Translations under genes and position numbers: made by a program
Notes under the pieces: generated by a model
Seen by the model: the letters and a program-made list of their open reading frames with translations, nothing else
Told to the model about the DNA's origin: nothing
Databases searched by the model: none
Assembly (NCBI RefSeq): GCF_000812665.2
Contig: NZ_CP014327.1
Location: 3,625,501 to 3,689,500, forward strand
Source: Falsihalocynthiibacter arcticus
GTDB taxonomy: Bacteria; Pseudomonadota; Alphaproteobacteria; Rhodobacterales; Rhodobacteraceae
DNA: 64,000 nucleotides
Direction of reading: 5' to 3'
Shown: positions 53,777-63,100 of the stretch, piece after piece
Layout of the letters: every line of letters begins with the position of its first letter
Position numbering within the stretch: position 1 is the stretch's first letter

Positions 53777-54799
53777 ATGATCAAAAACCCAATCTCGGCG
53801 ACCATTCCATTGGATGCTGATGGCGTCCACCATGGCTTTCTGCGCCTCCCCTATAGTCGCGATGACAGCGCGTGGGGGTCGATTATGATCCCGATTTCGG
53901 TGATCCAAAATGGCAGTGGTCCAACCGCCTTGTTGACGGGGGCAAATCACGGCGATGAATACGAGGGACCGATTGCATTGCAGGAATTGGCGGTCACGCT
54001 TACCGCCGCGCAAGTTTCCGGTCGGATTATCATTGTGCCTGCGTTCAATTTTCCTGCCTTTCGCGCGGGTACCCGCACCTCGCCCATCGATAAGGGCAAC
54101 ATGAACCGCTCCTTTCCAGGGCGGCCCAACGGCACCCCGACAGAAAAGATCGCTGATTACTTTCAGCGCACATTGCTGCCCCTTGCGGATGTCGCGGTTG
54201 ATTTCCATTCGGGGGGAAGAACCCTCGATTTTGTGCCGTTTGCCGCCGCCCATATTCAGGACAATAAGGCAAATGAAGCCGCCTGTTTTGCCGCAATGGA
54301 CGCCTTTAACGCACCCTATTCGGTCCAGCTTTTGGAGATCGACAACGCGGGAATGTATGACACGGCAGTCGAAGATATGGGCAAAGTTTTGGTCTCGACC
54401 GAGCTTGGTGGCGGAGGATCTTCCACGGCCAAATCCAATGCAATTGCGAAAAAAGGCCTGCGCAACATCCTGATTTATTATGGTATTTTGCAAGGCGAGA
54501 TGGAGATCGCCCCGACCATAAAACTCGACGTGCCCGATGGGGATTGCTTCATCTTCAGCGAGACCGACGGAATGCACGAACCTGTTGTCGATCTTGGCGA
54601 AATCGTTAGCAAGGGCGATGTCGTGGCCCGTGTTTGGCCCGTCGACCGCACGGGGATTGCGCCCACGGAATATCGCGCGGGCCGTGGTGGCATCCTGATC
54701 AGTCGGCATTTTCCCGGATTGGTTAAATCTGGCGACTGCGTGGCCGTCATTGGCGTAGATGTCAGTGTACCTAAAGTGGAGAATACTCGTGCAGCTTGA
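53777..54799 (+). CDS. eutE: N-acetyl-L-2,4-diaminobutyrate deacetylase EutE/DoeB
   Basis: A 340-residue zinc deacetylase of the succinylglutamate desuccinylase/aspartoacylase family. Zinc ligands: His and Glu in TGANHGDEYEG and His in VDFHSGGRT; catalytic Glu in STELGGGG. It removes acetate from the EutD product to give L-2,4-diaminobutyrate. Its stop overlaps the start of the AsnC-type gene by 11 bases. Confidence 0.92.
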   Translation: MIKNPISATIPLDADGVHHGFLRLPYSRDDSAWGSIMIPISVIQNGSGPTALLTGANHGDEYEGPIALQELAVTLTAAQVSGRIIIVPAFNFPAFRAGTRTSPIDKGNMNRSFPGRPNGTPTEKIADYFQRTLLPLADVAVDFHSGGRTLDFVPFAAAHIQDNKANEAACFAAMDAFNAPYSVQLLEIDNAGMYDTAVEDMGKVLVSTELGGGGSSTAKSNAIAKKGLRNILIYYGILQGEMEIAPTIKLDVPDGDCFIFSETDGMHEPVVDLGEIVSKGDVVARVWPVDRTGIAPTEYRAGRGGILISRHFPGLVKSGDCVAVIGVDVSVPKVENTRAA

Positions 54800-55267
54800 T
54801 CAACGCGATCTGGAAATCTTGCGGATACTGTCGCAAGAGGGGCGGATCACCAAAGCCGCTTTGGCCGAGCGCATCGGCCTGTCACCAACCCCCTGTTGGG
54901 ACCGACTAAGAAAGCTGGAAAAGGCGGGGTTAATTGATGGCTACCGCGCTCAGATCAACCTTAAAAAACTCGGGCCGCATGTGACGGTTTTTGTGGCGGC
55001 ACAGATCGCGGACCACACGGCCGCCAGCTTTCAGGCCTTTGAAGCGGCGGTCCAGACCCATGACGAAGTTGTCGGCTGTTGGGCGCTTGGAGGGGGCACG
55101 ACTACCTGCTTCAGATCGTGACGCGCGACATCGACTCCTATCAACGGTTGATTGATGCCATGCTGGAATCCCGCATTGGGTTGTCACAGTATTTCACCTA
55201 TTTTGTAACAAAACCGGTCAAGGGAACGGGCATCCCCCCCTTGGCCGCGCTATTTTCGCAAGAATAG
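54789..55267 (+). CDS. asnC: AsnC/Lrp-family regulator of the ectoine operon (one apparent frameshift)
   Basis: GTG start 54789 with GGAG six bases upstream. N-terminal helix-turn-helix (QEGRITKAALAERIGLSPTP, CWDRLRKLEKAGLIDGYRA) and C-terminal RAM ligand domain. At the G5 run 55092-55096 one missing G shifts the frame: VVGCWALGGG would continue as HDYLLQIVTRDIDSYQRLID and end at 55267, 159 residues. As read, the frame stops at 55121. Lrp-type members in ectoine operons bind diaminobutyrate-type ligands and assist regulation. Confidence 0.8.
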
Positions 55268-55368
55268 CGTCCGACTGGCAGAAAATTCAACTGTAGCCCC
55301 TTCAAACTTTGGTCACTTCTTCTGTGGCAAACCTGCATGCTGGGGGCGAAACAGAAGGAGGAACGCCC

Positions 55369-56844
55369 GTGACCAAAACTGCCCTTTCCGCTCGCTCAGA
55401 AATTAAGGACAAAGCGCTTGTCCGCAGCTTTTCGTATATCAATGGAAAATGGTGCGCGGCGGAGTCCGGCGAGACCTTTTGCGTAACCGATCCCTCCAGT
55501 GGAGCGTTTCTAGGGGACGTTGCCTCGCTGAGTGGGGATGATTCCGTGCGTGCCGTGGATGCCGCGCAGCAGGCGTTTCCTCAGTGGTCGGGCCTGTTAC
55601 CCCAAGAGCGTTCAGTAATTTTGCGGCGTTGGTTTGATCTGTTGATCGAGCACAAAGAGGACCTCGCGCGCATTATCGTTCTGGAGCAAGGCAAACCCTT
55701 GTCCGAAGCCCGTGGCGAAATCAACTATGGCGCTTCCTTTATCGAGTTCTATGCAGAAGAGGCCAAACGCCCCAATATCGAGGGCGTAACCAGCCACCTG
55801 CAAGGGGCCGAAGTCGAAGTTTGGCTGGAACCCGTTGGCGTCGCAGCCCTGATCACGCCGTGGAATTTCCCCTGTGCCATGCTGACTCGCAAGGCGGCAG
55901 CGGCCATGGCCGTTGGTTGTACCGTTGTAGCGCACCCCTCTGGTGAGACGCCATTTTCCGCGCTGGCCTTGGCCGAACTTGCCGAACGTGCGGGCATACC
56001 GGCGGGCGTTTTTAACGTCGTAACGGGCCAAGCGGCCACGGTTGTGGAGCCTTGGACAAAAGACACCCGCGTGCGCGCGCTGTCCTTTACTGGATCAACC
56101 GAAATTGGACGATTGCTGTACCGGCAATCCGCCGACACGGTGAAAAAACTGGTGATGGAATTGGGCGGCCACGCGCCCGTCATCGTGTTCAAAGGGGCCG
56201 ATATGAAAACGGCTGTGGAGGAGACGATCAAGGCCAAATTCTCAACCTCGGGACAGGATTGCCTCGGCGCCAACCGTATCTATGTTGAACGATCCGTCTA
56301 TGCGGAATTTTGCGAGGGATTTACCGCGGCGACGAAAGCGATGACCATTGGCATCGGCATGGATGACTGTGACATTGGCCCTTTGATGAACGAAAAGGCC
56401 GTACAGAAGCAAGAGGAACACGTCGCCGATGCGCTCGCCAAAGGTGCAAAGCTGGCTTGCGGTGGCAAACGCCACGTCTTAGGGCCGCTGTTTTACGAGC
56501 CAACAGTGCTGGTGGATGTGCCTGCCGATGCGCTGATCCTGCGCGAGGAAACCTTTGGCCCCGTTGCCGCGATCTTGCCGTTTGAGACCGAAGACGAGGT
56601 GGTGGCCCGCGCCAATGATACCGAATATGGGCTGGTTGCATACCTGCACAGCGACGATCCGCGGCGTATTTATCGCGTCAGCCGCGCATTACAATTTGGC
56701 ATGGTGGCGGTCAACCGCACCCAAGTCACAGGAGCCCCGATCCCGTTTGGGGGCACCAAACAATCCGGATTGGGCCGCGAAGGCGCCCGATTGGGGATGG
56801 AAGAATTCACCGAAATCAAATACATATGCCGAAATTGGGCGTGA
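55369..56844 (+). CDS. ssd: Semialdehyde dehydrogenase Ssd/DoeC
   Basis: A 491-residue aldehyde dehydrogenase from GTG 55369 with AAGGAGG upstream. NAD fold VAALITPWNFPCAM, catalytic Glu in MELGGHAPVIVF, catalytic Cys in STSGQDCLGANR, and EETFGPVAAIL. It oxidises aspartate-4-semialdehyde (from diaminobutyrate transamination) to aspartate. Twelve bases separate it from the aminotransferase gene. Confidence 0.9.
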   Translation: MTKTALSARSEIKDKALVRSFSYINGKWCAAESGETFCVTDPSSGAFLGDVASLSGDDSVRAVDAAQQAFPQWSGLLPQERSVILRRWFDLLIEHKEDLARIIVLEQGKPLSEARGEINYGASFIEFYAEEAKRPNIEGVTSHLQGAEVEVWLEPVGVAALITPWNFPCAMLTRKAAAAMAVGCTVVAHPSGETPFSALALAELAERAGIPAGVFNVVTGQAATVVEPWTKDTRVRALSFTGSTEIGRLLYRQSADTVKKLVMELGGHAPVIVFKGADMKTAVEETIKAKFSTSGQDCLGANRIYVERSVYAEFCEGFTAATKAMTIGIGMDDCDIGPLMNEKAVQKQEEHVADALAKGAKLACGGKRHVLGPLFYEPTVLVDVPADALILREETFGPVAAILPFETEDEVVARANDTEYGLVAYLHSDDPRRIYRVSRALQFGMVAVNRTQVTGAPIPFGGTKQSGLGREGARLGMEEFTEIKYICRNWA

Positions 56845-56856
56845 GGAGAAACTAAT

Positions 56857-58230
56857 ATGCTGACTAATGATACACTCGGGCAATGGGATCGGGAAAACTT
56901 TTTTCACCCCTCCACACATCTTGCACAACATGCGCGCGGCGAAACACCAACACGCGTGATCAAGACCGCCTCAGGCGTTTATATCGAAGACCGTGACGGC
57001 AACAAAATGCTCGACGCTTTTGCGGGGCTTTACTGTGTGAACGTCGGCTATGGCCGTCAGGAAATCGCCGAAGCCATTGCGGATCAGGCGCGCGAGTTGG
57101 CCTATTACCACTCCTATGTTGGCCATGGCACCGAAGCCTCAATCACGCTTTCCAAAATGATCCTTGATCGCGCCCCTTCGAATATGTCCAAGGTTTATTT
57201 CGGCTTGGGCGGCTCTGACGCGAACGAAACCAACGTCAAATTGATCTGGTATTACAACAACATCCTTGGACGTCCCGAGAAGAAAAAGATCATCTCGCGC
57301 TGGCGCGGCTACCACGGATCGGGCCTTGTGACCGGATCGCTGACAGGGTTGGACCTATTCCACAAGAAGTTCGATTTGCCCATGTCGCAGGTCATCCACA
57401 CTGAAGCACCGTATTACTTCCGCCGCGACAATCTCGATCAAAGCGAAGCCGAGTTTGTGGCTCATTGCGTGGCCGCATTGGAGGCACAGATTGAACGTGA
57501 AGGTGCGGATACCATTGCAGCCTTCATTGGCGAGCCGATACTGGGAACCGGTGGCATTGTTCCACCACCAGAAGGCTATTGGGCCGCGATCCAAGCCGTT
57601 TTGCGCAAGCATGACATTCTGCTTGTGGCCGATGAAGTTGTCACTGGATTTGGCCGTTTAGGGACCATGTTTGGCTCGGATCACTACGGGATGGAATCCG
57701 ATATTATCACCATCGCTAAAGGCCTGACTTCGGCTTACGCCCCCCTCTCAGGCTCCATCATCTCTGACAAAGTTTGGAAAGTTCTGGAGCAAGGCACGGA
57801 TGAGAACGGCGCAATCGGACACGGTTGGACCTATTCTGCGCACCCGATTGGGGCTGCTGCGGGTGTGGCAAACCTCAAGCTGATTGATGACCTGAACCTG
57901 ATCGAAAACGCGGGCACCATCGGCGCATACTTGAAAAAGTCGATGCAAGAAGCCCTGTCCGAGCATGCCAATGTTGGCGACGTGCGCGGCGAAGGAATGC
58001 TCTGTGCGGTCGAGTTTGTAAAAGACAAGGATAGCCGCACGTACTTTGATGCGGCTGATAAAATCGGTCCGCAAATATCGGCAACCTTGTTGGCACAAGA
58101 CAAGGTGATTGCGCGCGCGATGCCCCAAGGCGATATCCTTGGTTTCGCCCCGCCATTCTGCCTTAGCCGCGAAGAAGCCGACACCGTTGTCGCGGCAACG
58201 GCGCGGGCTGTGAAAACAGTCTTGGGCTAG
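56857..58230 (+). CDS. atf: Diaminobutyrate transaminase Atf/DoeD (class III)
   Basis: A 457-residue class III aminotransferase: start WDRENFFHPSTHLAQHARGE, the cofactor loop YFGLGGSDANETNVKLIWYY, SRWRGYHGSGLVTGSLTGL, Asp in LLVADEVVTGFGRLG and the PLP lysine in ITIAKGLTSAYAPLSG. It transfers the gamma-amino group of diaminobutyrate to give aspartate semialdehyde, then used by Ssd. Last gene of the ectoine operon. Confidence 0.9.
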   Translation: MLTNDTLGQWDRENFFHPSTHLAQHARGETPTRVIKTASGVYIEDRDGNKMLDAFAGLYCVNVGYGRQEIAEAIADQARELAYYHSYVGHGTEASITLSKMILDRAPSNMSKVYFGLGGSDANETNVKLIWYYNNILGRPEKKKIISRWRGYHGSGLVTGSLTGLDLFHKKFDLPMSQVIHTEAPYYFRRDNLDQSEAEFVAHCVAALEAQIEREGADTIAAFIGEPILGTGGIVPPPEGYWAAIQAVLRKHDILLVADEVVTGFGRLGTMFGSDHYGMESDIITIAKGLTSAYAPLSGSIISDKVWKVLEQGTDENGAIGHGWTYSAHPIGAAAGVANLKLIDDLNLIENAGTIGAYLKKSMQEALSEHANVGDVRGEGMLCAVEFVKDKDSRTYFDAADKIGPQISATLLAQDKVIARAMPQGDILGFAPPFCLSREEADTVVAATARAVKTVLG

Positions 58231-58240
58231 TCAAAATAAT

Positions 58241-58280
58241 AATGACGCCTGCTAACCCCATGGGGTTAGCAGGCGTCATT
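58241..58280. terminator. 40-base perfect palindrome terminating the ectoine operon
   Basis: 58241-58260 is the exact complement of 58261-58280 (arm AATGACGCCTGCTAACCCCA). It can form a 17-18-bp stem with a minimal loop, 10 bases past the atf stop, and should terminate on both strands. Confidence 0.75.
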
Positions 58281-59196
58281 TGTCATTCCTAAGCACGGAT
58301 GCTTTAAGCTATCCACCGTAACGGAAAAACATTGCGGGCGTCCAAATCAACATCCGCAATAAAGCCGGTGTAGCCTTTGCTTGCGTTGGAAGCTTTGTAG
58401 TTTTTTTGATCGCGTCCACTGAAGGGCAACCCACGCCCAACAACCTGCACTTGCCCCAGTTTATTTCCGGACCCGTTCGAACAATCTTTGCCTATGAATG
58501 GTGACGGGACACAGACGCGTTTCGGCGTGATGCAGTGTGCATCGCAACCACGCCTCAAGTTTCATCAGATTTGGTGTAGGGCATTCGACGCTGAACAAGT
58601 TAACAACACGATGATCTTATGTCGGGACCACAAAAAACCACCACCACCAAAGCTCACATCGGCCATGACTTAAAAATGCCTAATTGTACTGCCCTCAATG
58701 CTGTACGCCCTCGATCCGGCTCCATACTTCGCCTAGCCGATCTGAGTTGGTCTTGACCGGCCTTATTCAATCGCATTCTGGTCATCTGACGAATTCTTTC
58801 AGGCCTTAACGTCCTGAATGGCTTCTTTCGAGATATGGTCGAGTTCATTTGCGCCTGCAGCGAATGTATGGAATCCACCGTTCGTGTCCGATACCACGTT
58901 CACAAAGGAAAAGATCGTAACCGTTGGTTAGTGACTCTAAAACGTCAACTGCGCCTACTGCGAGTGAAGCAGATTGGCCGCTCAAGGTAGATTCCGGTTC
59001 GACTGCCAAGCCCAAGCATTAATCAAGGGCAGCCGGTGTTCCCGGACACATGAATTCAATAAGAATAGAAGCTCTCAGCAGAGCCTCATAATACCCTATA
59101 CTTATCAGCTAATTGATGTATTTTTCAGGTATTTTAGCGTATAACGCTTGACACGGCGTGCATCAGAAAACGCCGTTTTGTGCATCCTTATGCCTG
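58281..59196. other. 900-base gene-free stretch next to tRNA-Arg
   Basis: No recognisable gene. Several short open frames occur (minus 58304-58558 and 58654-58878; plus ~58790-58990), none matching a family I know. Codon use is poor and the base composition drops relative to the operon to the left. It may be remains of an element that had inserted at the tRNA. Confidence 0.45.
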
Positions 59197-59223
59197 CACT
59201 GCAAAGTACTTGTTTTTGCAGTG
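59197..59223 (-). terminator. Hairpin at the 3' side of tRNA-Arg
   Basis: CACTGCAAA at 59197-59205 pairs with TTTGCAGTG at 59215-59223; the loop is 9 bases. It overlaps the last bases of the tRNA and likely ends its transcript; a further AAAACG/CGTTTT repeat lies at 59167-59179. Confidence 0.55.
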
Positions 59224-59295
59224 GTGGTCCCGACGCGATTCGAACGCGTGACCTTTCGCTTCGGAGGCGAACACTCTATCCAGCTGAGCTACGGG
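59222..59295 (-). tRNA. tRNA-Arg (anticodon CCG)
   Basis: Complete cloverleaf on the minus strand: acceptor GGTCCCG/CGGGACC, D arm GCTC-AGCTGGATA-GAGT, anticodon stem TTCGC/GCGAA with loop CTCCGAA (anticodon CCG), variable AGGTC, T arm ACGCG-TTCGAAT-CGCGT, discriminator A. CCA is not encoded. It reads CGG codons. The sequence differs clearly from the truncated tRNA-Arg next to it. Confidence 0.95.
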
Positions 59296-59378
59296 ACCAC
59301 ATATCTGAAAATTGCGACAAATACACACAAGCCACAAGATTATTCTTTATTTTCAACACCCTAGATAGATCAATACCC

Positions 59379-59420
<42 letters not shown>

Positions 59421-59525
59421 GCCTTGCGTTTACATAGGCCATTGATGCGCGCCCTGCAATCGAAAATCTCTGGCTTTTTCGATTGAGTGAATTTCGGAAA
59501 ACCAGCTCTCTGAACCGTCAATCTG

Positions 59526-60746
59526 TTAGCCCAAAAGGTCGTGGCAAAGTTCGAGCGCGTCGATAAGGGCGTCAACTTCTTCGACGGTGTTGTACATACC
59601 AAAACTTGCGCGCGCGGTGGCTGTCACGCCGAGAAAGGCCATAAGTGGTTGGGCACAATGGTGGCCAGCGCGCACAGCAACGCCTTTTTTATCCAGAACC
59701 GTCGAGACGTCATGTGCATGTGCCGCGCCCGCGAGTGTCATCGAGAAAATTGCCGCCTTGGACGCGGAATTTCCTTGGATTGTCAGCCAGTTAAGCCCGT
59801 CAAACTTTAGATTCGCATAATCGCGAAGTTTGGCTTCGTGCGCGGCAATATTGTCCATGCCAATGTCCATGAGATAGTCCAGAGCCGCGCCAAACCCAAT
59901 AATTGGCACAATCGCAGGGGTCCCCGCCTCAAACTTCATCGGTGGATCATTGTAACTCACACAGTCCCGCGAAACCTCGCGGATCATATCGCCGCCGCCA
60001 AGGAAGGGGCGCATTTCAGCCATACGTTCGGGGCGAATATAAATCGCACCACAGCCCGACGGGCCATATAGCTTGTGACCAGTAATCGCATAGAAATCAC
60101 AGCCGATATCTTGGACATCAACTGGCGCATGAACGGCCCCCTGCGAGCCGTCGACGAGCACAGGAACGCCTTTTTCATGCGCGCCTTTGGTGATCGCTTT
60201 GACGTCCACGACGGTCCCCAAGACATTGGAGACCTGCGTGACGGCGATAAGTTTTGTGCGGGGTGTAATGGCATCGAGAACGGCCTGTGGGTCTAGGTCC
60301 CCCGTCTCATCAGTTTCCACCCAAACGAGTTTGACCCCCAACCGCTCTCGCAGAAAATGCCACGGGACGATGTTGGCATGGTGCTCCATGATCGACAAAA
60401 TGATCTCGTCTCCCGCCTCCATACGCGGCGCGGCCCAGGCATAAGAGACCATATTGATGGCCTCGGTCGTGCCTGAGGTGAACACGATGTGGTCCTCAGA
60501 CAGCGCATTCAAAAACTGTGCGACTTTGCCACGCACGGCTTCATATTTGTCGGTCGCGAGATTAGAAAGATAGTGTAAACCACGGTGAACATTGGAATAT
60601 TCATGTGAATAGGCGTTTGCAATGGTGTCGATAACCACTTGCGGCTTTTGGGCCGAAGCGCCGTTGTCGAGGTAAACCAACGGTTTACCATTCACCTCCC
60701 GCGAAAGAATTGGGAAGTCGGAACGAATTTTTTCGATATCATACAT
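59526..60746 (-). CDS. sufS: Cysteine desulfurase SufS
   Basis: A 406-residue class V aminotransferase-fold enzyme from ATG 60746 (MYDIEKIRSDFPILSREVNG). PLP lysine in AITGHKLYGPSGCG, TSGTTEAINMV, and the sulfur-carrying Cys in RAGHHCAQPLMA with the short loop of SufS/group II enzymes. It supplies sulfur to the SufBCD scaffold. Last gene of the suf operon in this window. Confidence 0.93.
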   Translation of the reverse strand: MYDIEKIRSDFPILSREVNGKPLVYLDNGASAQKPQVVIDTIANAYSHEYSNVHRGLHYLSNLATDKYEAVRGKVAQFLNALSEDHIVFTSGTTEAINMVSYAWAAPRMEAGDEIILSIMEHHANIVPWHFLRERLGVKLVWVETDETGDLDPQAVLDAITPRTKLIAVTQVSNVLGTVVDVKAITKGAHEKGVPVLVDGSQGAVHAPVDVQDIGCDFYAITGHKLYGPSGCGAIYIRPERMAEMRPFLGGGDMIREVSRDCVSYNDPPMKFEAGTPAIVPIIGFGAALDYLMDIGMDNIAAHEAKLRDYANLKFDGLNWLTIQGNSASKAAIFSMTLAGAAHAHDVSTVLDKKGVAVRAGHHCAQPLMAFLGVTATARASFGMYNTVEEVDALIDALELCHDLLG

Positions 60747-60761
60747 AGTGAAGTCCAAACC

Positions 60762-61328
60762 TTAAGCCGGCACGATCCCAAACAGGGAAACGAAGAAAAT
60801 GAGAACAAGCGACAAAACAAAAAGGACACCGACAATCAATAGAAACGCCATACCAGTGCTGCGCAATTTATGGGCTTCTGCGAGGAAGCCCGCCATAAGA
60901 TAAAGGAGATATGGAAGACCAATGAGAAGCGTCATGCCGCTTAGAGTTGGGCTGATGGTCGAGGCGAGGGCAATAATGAGCGGCAGCAGCATCATAAAAC
61001 CTTGATGGGCGATCATTGCCATTGCTATATCTTGCAACGTGCCTGTCCCCTCCACGGTTCGTCCCGCCCAATAAAACAGGATCGTGGACAGCACGATATT
61101 GGAAGCGGCAACAATGACATAGCCAATGGGAGTGGGCGCGACCACGCCTTCTGCAACGGGTGCAATAAGGGTGACAACAAAGCCCATAATACCAGTCAAA
61201 ACAGACACGAGTGCCGCCAGTTGGACAAGCACCCTGCCCTGAATTCCAAGATCAAGGACGACCCGCATTCCCACGCGAGGCTTGGTCGCTAACAGGAGAA
61301 GCAGGTTTTGAATATCTATGCGGGTCAC
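60762..61328 (-). CDS. YIP1-family membrane protein in suf operon
   Basis: A 188-residue protein from GTG 61328 (then TRIDIQNLLLLLATKPRVGM) with about five helices. The YIP1-type pattern is a soluble start followed by hydrophobic blocks such as TPIGYVIVAASNIVLSTILF and FMMLLPLIIALASTISPTL. Its start overlaps the stop of the next YIP1-like gene by four bases (GTGA). Function unknown; it is co-transcribed with the Fe-S assembly genes. Confidence 0.7.
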   Translation of the reverse strand: MTRIDIQNLLLLLATKPRVGMRVVLDLGIQGRVLVQLAALVSVLTGIMGFVVTLIAPVAEGVVAPTPIGYVIVAASNIVLSTILFYWAGRTVEGTGTLQDIAMAMIAHQGFMMLLPLIIALASTISPTLSGMTLLIGLPYLLYLMAGFLAEAHKLRSTGMAFLLIVGVLFVLSLVLIFFVSLFGIVPA

Positions 61329-61825
61329 GTTTCCAGCGCTCCTAAATAGGTTGCTGCAGCCCGCAGACAAAAGCCGAACATTCCGAAAAAAACAACCGCT
61401 AACACGATATTAACCGATGTTAACGCAGGACCGTTACCAATAAGGCCAGCCACCAAACCTTGCAACAACCACACGGGAGTCGACACTAGCAACGCCCAAA
61501 AAAGCGCCATGCGGGTGGTGAAACCATGAGCCTGCATGCGGATAAGTTTTTGCAAAATTACGACGACAAAACTGACGGCATAAAGAGCGAGCGGCATGAA
61601 AAACAACCAGCCAAGGATCGCCGCGCCAACACGCGCGTCAAATTCAATCGACGGATCAAGATAGGTTTCCCGAGCCAATCGCGGCAGTTGTGCAATGAAA
61701 ATCACCACGACGGCAATCATCAAATACGCCAAAACCCGCGATTCACTAACGCCCTCGCGCAACTGCCGCGCAAAGGCGCGCGACGGCGCGCGGTAGCTGC
61801 CGATCATATCGCGGGTCAGCGACAC
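61325..61825 (-). CDS. YIP1-family membrane protein in suf operon (second)
   Basis: A 166-residue protein (MSLTRDMIGSYRAPSRAFAR) with an amphipathic start and four predicted helices (VLAYLMIAVVVIFIAQLPRL, VGAAILGWLFFMPLALYAVS, ALFWALLVSTPVWLLQG, NIVLAVVFFGMFGFCLR). It is three bases downstream of sufD and overlaps the following YIP1-type gene. Function unknown. Confidence 0.72.
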   Translation of the reverse strand: MSLTRDMIGSYRAPSRAFARQLREGVSESRVLAYLMIAVVVIFIAQLPRLARETYLDPSIEFDARVGAAILGWLFFMPLALYAVSFVVVILQKLIRMQAHGFTTRMALFWALLVSTPVWLLQGLVAGLIGNGPALTSVNIVLAVVFFGMFGFCLRAAATYLGALET

Positions 61826-61828
61826 AGC

Positions 61829-63100
61829 CTAGCCTTCCAGATTGCGCAGCCAGAGCTCTAGTTGCTCTTGCACGGCTTCACGCGCGCCAACATGCGCGAT
61901 TTCTTCCAAGGCTTCGGCCAAGAATGCCAAGACCAGAAGTTCCTGCGCCTGACGGGATGGAATTCCACGCGACCGCAAGTAAAACAGAGCTTCGTCGTCA
62001 ATCGCACCCGTTGTGGAGCCGTGCGAACAGGCCACATCATCCGCGTAGATTTCAAGCTCTGGCTTGGCATAGAACTGTGCGTCATCATCCAACAAAAGCG
62101 CTTTGCTGATCTGATAGCCGTCCGTTTTCTGTGCCCCAGCCTTCACAAGGATCTTGCCTTGAAAAACACCCGTCGCACCGTTGCGCAGCACCTTTTTGAA
62201 AACCTGACGGCTCTCGCAATTTACCGCATCATGGGTGATGAAAATCGTGTCATCTTGGTGGAAATCAGCGCCGTCGCCCATTGCCGCCCCGCCCACATGC
62301 GCGGAGGCTTCGTCGCCGATGATTTCGATGATGCATTCATTGCGCGTCATCGTACCGTTGGCAGACAGGGTGAAGCTTTTGAGGCTGGATTTTGCAGCCA
62401 TCCGCACGAAAATATGGCTCAACAAAGTGCGTTCATGGTCCCGCCCTTGAAGACGGATATGATCGAATGCTGCGTCTTCGCCAATTTCAACTTCAGTGAC
62501 GATATTGCTGCGCGTTCCTGCTGTTCCTGTCTCCAAAAGCGTCAGGCTTGCGCCAGCGTCGACCTTGATAACATGGTGCAAAACGGCCTCTGCATCATTC
62601 GCAGTATAGCTGATTTGTACGGGACGCGTGACAATTCCAGTGGCACGAACAAGCGCGCCTTGGGGTGCAATCGCCGTATTAAGCGCCGCCAAAGGACGCG
62701 CAACCGGCGTCTGGCCCGCGGTCTCAAGCGCGCCGTAAATCCCGTCTGCCCAATGGATATCAGTATTTGCGGAGAGAAGATCGATGGTCAGGTTTTCGCC
62801 CGCCAAATCGTCGCTAGCCTCGGCATCAAAAATACCGTCCGTGAACACAAGTGTGAGGGGGGTTAACGAAGCAAACGGGCTTGGATCGCGGTTCAAGCGA
62901 CCTGTGGGCGCAACGTCGACGCTCACAAACGCATCGGGCCGTGTGTATTTCCAATATTCGTCCCGACGTACAGGAAGTCCTGTGGAACGCACCCGCACCA
63001 CAGCCGCTTCACGAGCGCTTTTGCTAAAGCCATAAAGCACGTCCGACAAGCCGGACAGATGAGCCTCCAAGGCGTTTTCTTCTACTGCGGCCAATGCCAT
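61829..63100 (-). CDS. sufD: Fe-S cluster assembly protein SufD
   Basis: A 423-residue protein of the SufBD beta-helix family: N-terminal RRDEYWKYTRPDAFVSVDVA, the central repeat region, and the family's C-terminal VFQGKILVKAGAQKTDGYQI, LDDDAQFYAKPELEIYADDV, ACSHGSTTGAIDDEALFYLR and SRGIPSRQAQELLVLAFLAE. It forms the SufBC2D scaffold. Its start overlaps the sufC stop by one base. Confidence 0.93.
   Translation of the reverse strand: MALAAVEENALEAHLSGLSDVLYGFSKSAREAAVVRVRSTGLPVRRDEYWKYTRPDAFVSVDVAPTGRLNRDPSPFASLTPLTLVFTDGIFDAEASDDLAGENLTIDLLSANTDIHWADGIYGALETAGQTPVARPLAALNTAIAPQGALVRATGIVTRPVQISYTANDAEAVLHHVIKVDAGASLTLLETGTAGTRSNIVTEVEIGEDAAFDHIRLQGRDHERTLLSHIFVRMAAKSSLKSFTLSANGTMTRNECIIEIIGDEASAHVGGAAMGDGADFHQDDTIFITHDAVNCESRQVFKKVLRNGATGVFQGKILVKAGAQKTDGYQISKALLLDDDAQFYAKPELEIYADDVACSHGSTTGAIDDEALFYLRSRGIPSRQAQELLVLAFLAEALEEIAHVGAREAVQEQLELWLRNLEG

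Noticed and set aside
53390-54709. 439-codon frame on the minus strand
   Set aside because: Antisense to eutD and eutE; no family resemblance and composition of a shadow frame.
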